Translations under genes and position numbers: made by a program
Shown: positions 1 through 7,903 of the stretch, piece by piece
How positions within the stretch are numbered: the first letter of the stretch is position 1
Layout of the letters: each line of letters begins with the position of its first letter
Notes under the pieces: generated by a model
Databases searched by the model: none
What the model was told of the DNA's origin: nothing
What the model saw: the letters and a program-made list of their open reading frames with translations, nothing else
Source: Cellulomonas dongxiuzhuiae
GTDB taxonomy: Bacteria; Actinomycetota; Actinomycetes; Actinomycetales; Cellulomonadaceae
Length of the DNA stretch: 64,000 nucleotides
Assembly (NCBI RefSeq): GCF_018623035.1
Contig: NZ_CP076023.1
Coordinates: 868,001-932,000 of the forward strand
Reading direction: 5' to 3'

Positions 1-554
1 AGGACGCCGACGAGATCCAGCACCGCACCGTCGAGCGGCTGTGCCGGCCGGAGACGACCCGCGCCGACTTCATGCGCGAGTTCCCGAGCCTGACCCTCGG
101 CTCCGGCGCGGTCGCCGCCCTCCTGGGACGTGCCGACGCGCACCCCTCGGGGCACCGGCTGGTCATGGGCGTCACGCGCGCCGCGACGCAGTTCAACGAC
201 CTGTGCGTCGGCGGCGTCAACGGCATGTACACGGACGCGAAGGCGCTGCTGCGGGGCGGCATGCAGCTCGTCATGGCCGCGTGGCAGGAGGCGCGTCAGC
301 ACGTCGACTGGTCCGACATGGACCGGTACGTCATGCACCAGGTCTCCGACGTGCACACCGCCGCCATCATCAAGGCCGCCAAGCTCGACCGTGACCGCGT
401 GCCGCTGACCTACCCGCGCTTCGGCAACGTCGGCCCGGCGTCCATCCCCATCACGCTCGCGCACGAGGCGCCGAGCCTGTCCCCGGGGGACCGCGTCCTG
501 CTCATGGGCGTGGGCTCCGGCATCAACACGGCCATGATGGAGCTCGCCTGGTGA
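1..554 (+). CDS. oleA: OleA-type 3-oxoacyl-ACP synthase III (3' part)
   Basis: This is the C-terminal part of a thiolase-fold ketosynthase; its 5' end lies outside the window and the frame is open from base 3. OleA condenses two long-chain acyl-CoAs head to head into a beta-ketoacid, the first step of long-chain olefin synthesis. Visible family features are the active-site His region VMHQVSDVH and the Asn-bearing stretches FGNVGPAS and VGSGINTAM; the catalytic Cys is in the missing part. The stop TGA overlaps the GTG start of the next gene (GTGA), so translation is probably coupled. The OleA assignment, rather than FabH, rests on the oleBC and oleD genes that follow directly. Confidence 0.85.
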   Translation, partial: DADEIQHRTVERLCRPETTRADFMREFPSLTLGSGAVAALLGRADAHPSGHRLVMGVTRAATQFNDLCVGGVNGMYTDAKALLRGGMQLVMAAWQEARQHVDWSDMDRYVMHQVSDVHTAAIIKAAKLDRDRVPLTYPRFGNVGPASIPITLAHEAPSLSPGDRVLLMGVGSGINTAMMELAW

Positions 555-3361
555 CAGGAGCCACGACGGGGCACGCCGACCGGCTGCCCCCGCCCACGAC
601 CGCGCCCGCCGTGCTCCCCCCGGTCGGCCTGCCCGGCCTGGACGTCGGCTGGTCGCGCCTCGTCACGGTCGCCGAGACGCCGCTGCTCGGCGCGCACGGG
701 CGGGCCGACGAGCCGCACGGCACCGAGCGCACGTGGCACGTCCTCGACACGGGACCGTCCCTCGCCGCACGCGGCGTCACCCCTGTCGGGACCCTGCTGT
801 GCGTGCACGGCAACCCGACGTGGTCGTACCTGTGGCGGGACCTGCTCGCCGCGACGCTCGCCGCCGCGGACGCCCACCCCGCGGGGGCCTGGCGCGTCGT
901 GGCCGTCGACCAGCTCGACATGGGCTTCTCCGAGCGCACCGGCACGCACCGGACCCTGCGCCGCCGCGTGCGGGACCTCGCCGACCTCACCGACGCCCTC
1001 GGGCTCGACGGGCCGGTCGTCACGGTCGGGCACGACTGGGGCGGCGTCGTCTCGCTCGGCTGGGCCGTCGACCACCCCGACGCGCTCGCGGGCGTCGTGC
1101 TGCTCAACACCGCGGTGCACCAGCCCGCCGACCGGCCGATCCCGCTGCCGCTGCGCCTCGCGCTGGGCGCGCTCGGCCCCTCGACCGTCGTGACGCCCGC
1201 GTTCCTCGGCACGACGCTCGCGCTCGCACACCCCTCGCTGCCCGACGACGTCAAGGACGCCTACCGAGCGCCGTACCGCACCGCGGAGCGCCGCTCGGGC
1301 ATCGGGGCGTTTGTCGCCGACATCCCCGCCGGGCCCGACCACCGGAGCGCGGGCGAGCTCGACCGCATCGCCGACGGCGTCCGCGGCCTCGCCGTCCCCG
1401 CGCTCGTGCTCTGGGGCCCGCGGGACCCGGTCTTCGGCGACCCGCACCTCGCGGACCTGCTGGCGCGCCTCCCGCAGGCGCAGGTGCACCGCTTCGAGGG
1501 TGCCGGGCACCTGGTCGCCGAGGACGTCGACACCGCGGGCGCCGTCCTGACGTGGCTCGCCGACCGCCGGCCCGCCGACGCGCGGAGCATGCGGGGCGCG
1601 GAAACGGGCACGGATACGGGCACGGGCACGTGCGCCGGTGCGGTGTCGGCGTCGCGTCGTCCGCCGCTGTGGCGTCGCCTCGACGAGCTCGCCGACGACG
1701 GCTCGAGGGCCCTCGTCGAGATGGCACCCTCGACGGGCGGCGGCGTGCGGACCGTCACGTGGCGGCTCCTCGCGCGGCGCGTGCGCGAGCTCGCCGCCGG
1801 GCTGCACGCGGCCGGCGTCCGGCGCGGTGACCGGGTCTCGCTGCTCGTCCCGCCCGGCGCCGACCTCACGGCGACGCTCTACGCGTGCCTGTGCATCGGT
1901 GCGGTCGTGGTCGTCGCGGACGCCGGGCTCGGGGCACGCGGGCTCACGCGTGCGGTGCGGGGCGCGCAGCCCGCGGTGGTCGTGGGGGAGCGTCGCGGGC
2001 TCGTCGCGGCGCGCGCGCTCGGCTGGCCCGGGCGGCGCGTGTCGACGACGACGCTGCCGCGCGCGACCGCCGCGGCGCTCGGCGTCGAGCTGAGCCTGCC
2101 CGACCTCGTCGACCTCGGCGCGGGTGCCGACCTGCCGCCCGAGCCCGCGGCGGACGACGTCGCGGCGATCCTGTTCACGTCCGGGTCCACGGGCCCCGCC
2201 AAGGGCGTCGCGTACACGCACGACCAGCTCGCGGCGATGCGCGACGCGCTCGCCGACCAGTACGGCCTGGGCGTCGGGACGGGCCTGGTCGCGGGCTTCG
2301 CCCCGTTCGCGCTGCTGGGACCCGCGCTCGGGTGCCGCTCGGTCACGCCCGACATGGACGTCACCGCGCCCCGCACCCTGACCGCGCGGGCCGTGGCCGC
2401 CGCCGTCGCCGCCGCGACGGCCGACCTCGACGGCCCGACTGCGGTGTTCCTGTCGCCCGCGGCCGTCGCCAACGTCGTCGCGACGTCGGGCGACCTGACG
2501 GACGACGACGAGCGGGCGCTCGCGCGCGTCGGCCTCCTGCTCTCGGCCGGCGCACCCGTGGGCGAGGGGTTGCTCGCGGCGATCGGGGACCTGCTGCCCG
2601 CGGCCGTGCCGCACACGCCGTACGGCATGACCGAGGGGCTGCTGCTCACGGACGTGACGCTCGAGGAGATCCGTGCGGCCGGGGACGGCGGTGCGGCGGG
2701 CGGGGTGTGCGTCGGGCGGCCCGCCCCCGCGGTGACGGTCCGGATCAGCGCGCTCGACGCCGACGGCCGCGCGACCGGGCTCCTCTCGGCGACACCCGGC
2801 GTGACCGGGGAGATCGTCGTCGCGGCGCCGCACGTCAAGGACCACTACGACCGGCTGTGGCTGACGGACCGCGAGAGCCGGCGGGGGACACCGGACGGTG
2901 ACGGCTCCGCACGGTCCGACGTCGACGGCGACGTCGCATCGGGCGCCCGCTGGCACCGGACCGGCGACGTCGGGCGGCTCGACGACGCGGGCAGGCTGTG
3001 GGTCGAGGGTCGTCTCGCGCACGTCGTCGTCACCGCCGACGGGCCCGTCACACCCGTCGGTCCCGAGCAGCGTGCGCAGTCCGTGCCCGGCGTCGCGCGT
3101 GCGGGCGTCGTCGGCGTCGGACCGCGCGGCACGCAGCAGGTCGTCGTCGTGGTCGAGACGGACCGGGGTGCGCGTCGGCCGTCGCTCGCGACGCCCGAGC
3201 TCACGGCGGCCGTGCGCGCGGCGGTCGGGCGGGACGTCGCGGCCGTGCTCGTCGTGCCCGACCTGCCGACGGACGTCCGCCACAACTCCAAGATCGACCG
3301 CGCGCGGCTCGCGCGCTGGGCCGAGGGCGTCCTCGCGGGCGGCCGGATGGGACCGCCATGA
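551..3361 (+). CDS. oleBC: OleBC fusion: beta-lactone decarboxylase + beta-lactone synthetase
   Basis: A 936-residue two-domain protein. Residues about 1-330 are an alpha/beta hydrolase of the haloalkane-dehalogenase type with nucleophile motif GHDWGG (Asp162), as in OleB. Residues about 375-936 are an adenylate-forming enzyme with P-loop SGSTGPAKG (from Ser544), as in OleC. In the known pathway OleC closes a beta-hydroxyacid to a cis-beta-lactone using ATP and OleB removes CO2 to give a cis-olefin. Fused OleBC proteins are known from actinobacteria such as Micrococcus. The linker (about 350-370) is rich in Gly/Thr from a short GGCACG-like repeat near 1600-1630. The gene overlaps oleA and oleD by four bases at each end, so the cluster is one operon. 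The GTG start at 551 is fixed by the overlap. Confidence 0.9.
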   Translation: MTGATTGHADRLPPPTTAPAVLPPVGLPGLDVGWSRLVTVAETPLLGAHGRADEPHGTERTWHVLDTGPSLAARGVTPVGTLLCVHGNPTWSYLWRDLLAATLAAADAHPAGAWRVVAVDQLDMGFSERTGTHRTLRRRVRDLADLTDALGLDGPVVTVGHDWGGVVSLGWAVDHPDALAGVVLLNTAVHQPADRPIPLPLRLALGALGPSTVVTPAFLGTTLALAHPSLPDDVKDAYRAPYRTAERRSGIGAFVADIPAGPDHRSAGELDRIADGVRGLAVPALVLWGPRDPVFGDPHLADLLARLPQAQVHRFEGAGHLVAEDVDTAGAVLTWLADRRPADARSMRGAETGTDTGTGTCAGAVSASRRPPLWRRLDELADDGSRALVEMAPSTGGGVRTVTWRLLARRVRELAAGLHAAGVRRGDRVSLLVPPGADLTATLYACLCIGAVVVVADAGLGARGLTRAVRGAQPAVVVGERRGLVAARALGWPGRRVSTTTLPRATAAALGVELSLPDLVDLGAGADLPPEPAADDVAAILFTSGSTGPAKGVAYTHDQLAAMRDALADQYGLGVGTGLVAGFAPFALLGPALGCRSVTPDMDVTAPRTLTARAVAAAVAAATADLDGPTAVFLSPAAVANVVATSGDLTDDDERALARVGLLLSAGAPVGEGLLAAIGDLLPAAVPHTPYGMTEGLLLTDVTLEEIRAAGDGGAAGGVCVGRPAPAVTVRISALDADGRATGLLSATPGVTGEIVVAAPHVKDHYDRLWLTDRESRRGTPDGDGSARSDVDGDVASGARWHRTGDVGRLDDAGRLWVEGRLAHVVVTADGPVTPVGPEQRAQSVPGVARAGVVGVGPRGTQQVVVVVETDRGARRPSLATPELTAAVRAAVGRDVAAVLVVPDLPTDVRHNSKIDRARLARWAEGVLAGGRMGPP

Positions 3362-4359
3362 GGGTCCTCGTCACGGGCGCGTCCGGGCTCCTGGGACGGA
3401 CCACCGCCGCGCACGTCCGCGACGCCGGGCACGACGTGCGCACGTTCCAGCGCCGCCCCAGCGGCGTCGACGGCGTGCACGACGTCCTCGGCTCGGTCAC
3501 CGACCCCGACGACGTGGACCGTGCCGTGCGGGGCGTCGACGCGCTCGTGCACCTCGCGGCGAAGGTGTCGCTCACCGGCGACGCGGCCGACTTCCGCCGG
3601 GTCAACGTCGACGGCACGCGCACGCTCCTCGACGCCGCCGCGCGGCACGGCGTCACCGACGTGGTCCACGTGTCCTCGCCGTCCGTCGCGCACACCGGCA
3701 CCGCGATCGTCGGTCAGGACGCCTCCCCGGCGGACCCGCGGCACGCGCACGGCGCGTACGCGCGCACCAAGGCCGAGGCCGAGCGGCTGGCCCTCGGCGC
3801 CGACGGGCGGCTGCGGGTCGTGGCCGTCCGCCCGCACCTCGTCTGGGGGCCGGGTGACGAGCAGCTCGTCGCGCGCATCGTCGAGCGGGCCCGCGCCGGG
3901 CGGCTGCCGCTGCTGGGCCACGGCGCCGCGCTCATCGACACGACCTACCTCGACAACGCCGCGTCCGCGCTGGTCGCGGCGCTGCACCGGCTCGCCGACG
4001 ACGACGGCGTAGTGCGTGGGCAGGCCTACGTCGTGACGAACGGCGAGCCGCGCACGGTCGCGGAGATGCTCGCCGGCATCTGCGCCGCTGCGGGCGTCCC
4101 GGCGCCCACGCGCCGCGTGCCGGGCGCGGTGGCGAGGGCGGCGGGCGGCGCGGTCGAGGCCGCCTGGGCGCGGCTGCCGCTGCGCAGCGCCGACGGTGAG
4201 CCGCCCATGACGCGGTTCCTCGCCGAGCAGCTGTCGACCGCCCACTGGTTCGACCAGCGCCGCACGCGCGCCGACCTGCGGTGGCGTCCCGAGGTGTCGG
4301 TGGACGAGGGGCTGCTCCGCCTCGCGCAGGCTGCGGGGGTGGCGCGCCCGGAGCACTGA
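3358..4359 (+). CDS. oleD: OleD-type NAD(P)-dependent beta-ketoacid reductase
   Basis: A 333-residue extended short-chain dehydrogenase. The N-terminus has the Rossmann glycine motif TGASGLLG and the catalytic pair is Tyr134/Lys138 (YARTK). OleD reduces the beta-ketoacid made by OleA to the beta-hydroxyacid that OleC turns into a beta-lactone. The ATG start overlaps the oleBC stop (ATGA), which decides the start and places the gene third in the operon. The sequence resembles the 3-beta-hydroxysteroid dehydrogenase/isomerase family, so without the neighbours it would be called a sugar epimerase or HSD; the context makes OleD the best call. Confidence 0.87.
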   Translation: MRVLVTGASGLLGRTTAAHVRDAGHDVRTFQRRPSGVDGVHDVLGSVTDPDDVDRAVRGVDALVHLAAKVSLTGDAADFRRVNVDGTRTLLDAAARHGVTDVVHVSSPSVAHTGTAIVGQDASPADPRHAHGAYARTKAEAERLALGADGRLRVVAVRPHLVWGPGDEQLVARIVERARAGRLPLLGHGAALIDTTYLDNAASALVAALHRLADDDGVVRGQAYVVTNGEPRTVAEMLAGICAAAGVPAPTRRVPGAVARAAGGAVEAAWARLPLRSADGEPPMTRFLAEQLSTAHWFDQRRTRADLRWRPEVSVDEGLLRLAQAAGVARPEH

Positions 4360-4395
4360 GGTGGACCATGGCCTCGTCCGGAGGAGGGAGCGCGC

Positions 4396-4797
4396 ATGTC
4401 GGAGACGTACCCCGTGGTCGTGGGGGCGGGGAGCCTGCGCTCGTCGGAGCCGGGCGCGACGACGGTCCCGCACCGGTGGACCTCGCAGGGCGTGACGGTC
4501 GAGGCGCCGTTCACCGGCGCGCACCTGCTGCACACGGCCGTCGCCGGCTGCGTCCTCAACGATCTCTACCGTGAGGCGGACCGCCTGGGCGTCGTGCTGC
4601 AGGGCGTGCGCGTCGCCGCGCGGGGCGGCTTCGACGGCGCCTGGGAGTCCACCGGCATCACGTACGCGGTCGACCTCGACACCACGTCCGCCGCGACGGA
4701 CGTGGAACGTCTGCTCGCCGTGGTGGACGACGTCGCCGAGATCCCCCGCGCGGTCAGGGCCGGGGCGGCCGTGACGCGCGTGACCACGTCCTCGTGA
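4396..4797 (+). CDS. OsmC-like family protein
   Basis: A 133-residue protein resembling the OsmC/Ohr fold, whose members reduce organic peroxides with paired cysteines. Only one central Cys (HTAVAGCVLND) is clear, so the peroxidatic pair is incomplete and peroxidase activity is uncertain. The ATG start at 4396 has a strong GGAGGAGGG ribosome site. The gene follows oleD by 36 bases on the same strand and may be the last gene of that operon, perhaps protecting unsaturated lipids; that link is inference. Confidence 0.7.
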   Translation: MSETYPVVVGAGSLRSSEPGATTVPHRWTSQGVTVEAPFTGAHLLHTAVAGCVLNDLYREADRLGVVLQGVRVAARGGFDGAWESTGITYAVDLDTTSAATDVERLLAVVDDVAEIPRAVRAGAAVTRVTTSS

Positions 4798-5099
4798 GCG
4801 TGGCGGGCCCCGCGCCGGCTACTCAGCGGTAAGATTCCGTCCAGTCGGTGATGGAGCTAGGCCAGGACCGTGCCCCGTGAGCGTTCACGGAGGCGTCCGG
4901 CCGCGTGGCACCACCGACGTCAGCACGGACCCGTAGGTGGCGCGCACGGGGGGAAGCTGCGCGGCTGCACGGCGCGCTCGCCCCGAGGAGCTCTTGTCCC
5001 GGCGGCACGGGGCGCTGCCCTGGCGCGACCGGTCCTGGTTGGCGGTGGCACGGCGGGCTGCACCGCGGTCGCGGTGCGCACAGGCGCGAAGGAGGAGAT
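4798..5099 (+). other. 302-base gap: possible long leader of the SNF2-type gene
   Basis: No protein gene is convincing here. A -10-like TAAGAT lies at 4830-4835 with no good -35. A perfect 6-bp hairpin CCGTGA-GCGT-TCACGG lies at 4875-4890, and a nine-codon reading frame (4851-4880) ends inside it. The rest is GC-rich with no feature I recognise. If transcription starts near 4842, the downstream gene has a leader of about 258 bases, unusual in a window full of leaderless genes. Confidence 0.35.
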
Positions 5100-7247
5100 G
5101 TGGCACGAGCAGGCCAGCGCGGCTCCGGTCGTGCACGCGGCGACGCGGGCACGCAGCGTCGCCGTCCTGCACGCCCCGCGGAGCAGGGCATCGTCCCGGT
5201 GCTCGCGGGTCTCGCACGTGAGGTCGACGCCGAGGTGAAGCGGCCGCCGACGCGTGCGACGGTACGGACGAAGTTCCAGGTCGTCGCGCTGCTGGTGCGC
5301 GAGGAGCGCGCGCGCGTCATGGCCGACACCACGCTGACCCAGGCGCGACGGACCGAGCAGCTCAAGCGGCTCGACGGGGTCGCGACGCAGCTGGCCAAGA
5401 CCGCGGCCCGGGACACCTCGCTGCTCGAGCTGCTCGCCGACGACGCCCGGGTCTCCGATGCCGCCCGCGCCTACCGCGCGACCGTCATGCGCGCCGGCGG
5501 TCTGGAGCCGCCCGAGGAGCCCGAGCCCGCTGCCCCGCCCGCACCGGTGCCCGGCGCCGAGAAGCGCGTCGTGCCGCGGTCGGTCATCTCCCACCAGCTC
5601 GCCAACCCGTTCCTCGCGCCCGACTTCGAGGCCGCCGCCCAGCGGATCGTCGCGCGCCCCCGGCGGCTCGCCGGCTGGGAGCTGCTCGAGCCGCTCTTCC
5701 GGTCCTTCGAGGACGCGACGCCCGGCGCGCCGGCGTGCATGAAGCTGCCCGAGCCCCGCTTCGTGCCGACGCCCCCCGGCCGCGAGCTCATGCCGCACCA
5801 GGCGCAGGTCGTCGCCGCGGCCGTGCGCGGCCACCGCACGTTCCTGCTCGCCGACGAGCCCGGCCTCGGCAAGACCGCGCAGGCGCTGCTCGCCGCGCAG
5901 GCCGCCGACGCGTTCCCGCTCCTGGTCGTCGTCCCCAACGTCGTCAAGACCAACTGGGCGCACGAGGTCGGCCTGTGGACGCCGCTGCGTCGCGCCACCG
6001 TCGTCCACGGCGACGGTGACGACGTCGACGCGTTCGCGGACGTCGTGATCGTCAACTACGACATCCTGGACCGGCACGTCGGCTGGCTCGGCGACCACGG
6101 CTTCCGCGGCATGGTCGTCGACGAGGCGCACTTCATCAAGAACACCGGCTCGCAGCGATCGAAGCACGTCCTCGCGCTGTCCGAGCGGATCCGCGAGCGC
6201 ATGGCCCGGCCGCTGCTGATGGCCCTCACGGGGACCCCGCTCATCAACGACATCGAGGACTTCCGCGCGATCTGGCAGTTCCTCGGCTGGATCGACGAGA
6301 CCAAGCCGCTCGGCGCGCTGATGACCGCGCTCGAGGACACCGGGCTGACGCCGGCCGACCGCGGGTTCTCCGCCGCGGCGCGCGCCGCCGTCATCGACAT
6401 GGGCATCGTGCGTCGCCGCAAGGCCGACGTGGTCGCCGACATCCCCGCCCGCCGGGTGGCGGACCTGCCCGTCGAGCTCGACGGCGCCGTCGGCCGCTCG
6501 ATCCGCGCCGCCGAGGCCGTCCTCACCCAGCGGCTGGTCAGCCGGTACCGCGCCGCACTGGAGGCGCGTGGGGGAGACCTCGCCGTCGACGGGGTCGACG
6601 TCGACCTGGCGCGCCGGGTCGCCGCGTCCGAGCTCAAGGACGCGAGCTCCAAGACGGGCGGCGAGAACGTCTTCACCATGGTCCGCCGGATCGGCCAGGC
6701 CAAGGCCGGGCTCGCCGCGGACTACGCGGCGCAGCTCGCGCGCAACGTCGGCAAGGTCGTGTTCTTCGCCAAGCACATCGACGTCATGGACGTCGCGGAG
6801 CAGACCTTCGCCGACCGCGGCATCCGCTACGCCTCGATCCGCGGCGACCAGACGCCGCGGGCGCGGGCCAAGAACGTCGCCGCGTTCGTCGACGACCCCG
6901 AGGTGTCGATCGTCGTGTGCTCGCTGACGGCCGCGGGCGTGGGCCTCAACCTGCAGGTCGCGTCCAACCTGGTCCTCGCCGAGCTGTCCTGGACGTTCGC
7001 CGAGCAGACCCAGGCCATCGACCGCATCCACCGGATCGGCCAGGACGAGCCCGTCACGGCGTGGCGCATCGTCGCCGCCCAGACCATCGACTCGCGGATC
7101 GCCGAGCTCATCGACAGCAAGTCGGGCCTGGCGGCCCGGGCGCTGGACGGCGCCGGCGAGGACGAGGACGGGTCGTCGAGCGACGTGCAGGTCGAGGCCC
7201 TGGTCGGGATGCTGAAGGACGCGCTGGCCGCGGACGACGTGATCTGA
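5100..7247 (+). CDS. SNF2-family DEAD/DEAH helicase-like ATPase
   Basis: A 715-residue SF2 ATPase of the SNF2/HARP-like type. Motif I is DEPGLGKTAQ (Lys258), motif II is DEAH (341-344), motif III is LTGTPL, and the C-terminal RecA lobe has the TAAGVGLNL and QAIDRIHRIGQ motifs typical of SNF2 translocases. Such proteins move on double-stranded DNA and remodel DNA-protein or DNA-RNA complexes. The GTG start at 5100 has AAGGAGGAG directly ahead; frames extending to 4905 lack a ribosome site and read as low-complexity Arg/Gly. The first 60 residues are basic and probably disordered. No methylase or nuclease gene adjoins it, so it is not an obvious defence system component. Confidence 0.85.
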   Translation: MARAGQRGSGRARGDAGTQRRRPARPAEQGIVPVLAGLAREVDAEVKRPPTRATVRTKFQVVALLVREERARVMADTTLTQARRTEQLKRLDGVATQLAKTAARDTSLLELLADDARVSDAARAYRATVMRAGGLEPPEEPEPAAPPAPVPGAEKRVVPRSVISHQLANPFLAPDFEAAAQRIVARPRRLAGWELLEPLFRSFEDATPGAPACMKLPEPRFVPTPPGRELMPHQAQVVAAAVRGHRTFLLADEPGLGKTAQALLAAQAADAFPLLVVVPNVVKTNWAHEVGLWTPLRRATVVHGDGDDVDAFADVVIVNYDILDRHVGWLGDHGFRGMVVDEAHFIKNTGSQRSKHVLALSERIRERMARPLLMALTGTPLINDIEDFRAIWQFLGWIDETKPLGALMTALEDTGLTPADRGFSAAARAAVIDMGIVRRRKADVVADIPARRVADLPVELDGAVGRSIRAAEAVLTQRLVSRYRAALEARGGDLAVDGVDVDLARRVAASELKDASSKTGGENVFTMVRRIGQAKAGLAADYAAQLARNVGKVVFFAKHIDVMDVAEQTFADRGIRYASIRGDQTPRARAKNVAAFVDDPEVSIVVCSLTAAGVGLNLQVASNLVLAELSWTFAEQTQAIDRIHRIGQDEPVTAWRIVAAQTIDSRIAELIDSKSGLAARALDGAGEDEDGSSSDVQVEALVGMLKDALAADDVI

Positions 7248-7263
7248 GGACGGTCGGGCCGCA

Positions 7264-7875
7264 CTACCGCTCGGTGGCCTCCTGCGAGCGTCCCTCCAGC
7301 ACGGCGTGCAGCCCACCCGTCACCACCATCGCCACGGTGGGCAGCCACGCGGCCGCGTCGGGGAACGCCAGCAGCGTCCCGACCGCGGCGAGGTACACGT
7401 TGGTCAACCCGGAGGTGGTGCGGATGCCGCGCAGCGCGACGTCCGCGGCCCGCGCGGCGCGGCCGCGTCCGTCCGTGGCGAGGGTCGCGCCGTCGCGGAT
7501 GGCCCCGGCGTGGCCGAGCATGCCGAACCCGAGCACCGCGAGCATCGCGACGAGCCCCGCCGCGCGCGGCACCGAGCCGTCAAGCGCGGCCAGGGCGGCC
7601 GGCACCGCCAGCAGCACGCCCAGCGTCATCGCGACGAGGTCGCCCGCCGGGACGCGCCAGAGGTCGAATCCGCCGGCGGCCGACCGGACGCCCCCGCGGT
7701 TCGCGAGGGCCCACAGGCCCAGCGGGAGCAGCACCATCCACAGCAGCGCGTAGTCCCGGACCATCGTCGCCGCGACGAGGCCGAGGCCGGCGCCCACGAC
7801 GAGCGCGACCGTCTGCCGGGCGAGGCGGCGGGCGTGGTGGCGGACGGGGGAGGAGGTCAGGGGTGGTGCAGGCAC
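7264..7875 (-). CDS. Hypothetical membrane protein
   Basis: A 203-residue protein with about five hydrophobic segments (QTVALVVGAGLGLVAATMV, LLWMVLLPLGLWALA, AMTLGVLLAVPAALAAL, GLVAMLAVLGFGMLGHAG, WLPTVAMVVTGGLHAVL). I do not recognise the family. The GTG start at 7875 is supported by a TAGCCT -10 box six bases upstream, the leaderless pattern common in this window. It is convergent with the SNF2-type gene (17-base gap). Confidence 0.7.
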   Translation of the reverse strand: MPAPPLTSSPVRHHARRLARQTVALVVGAGLGLVAATMVRDYALLWMVLLPLGLWALANRGGVRSAAGGFDLWRVPAGDLVAMTLGVLLAVPAALAALDGSVPRAAGLVAMLAVLGFGMLGHAGAIRDGATLATDGRGRAARAADVALRGIRTTSGLTNVYLAAVGTLLAFPDAAAWLPTVAMVVTGGLHAVLEGRSQEATER

Positions 7876-7903
7876 CCGGTGAGGCTAGGCGACCGCGCCG
7901 GTC

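Noticed and set aside
410..3283. A 957-codon open frame antisense to oleBC
   Set aside because: It reads as Arg/Gly/Asp low-complexity protein without motifs, while the plus strand has clear OleB and OleC catalytic motifs. Long antisense frames are expected at this GC content.
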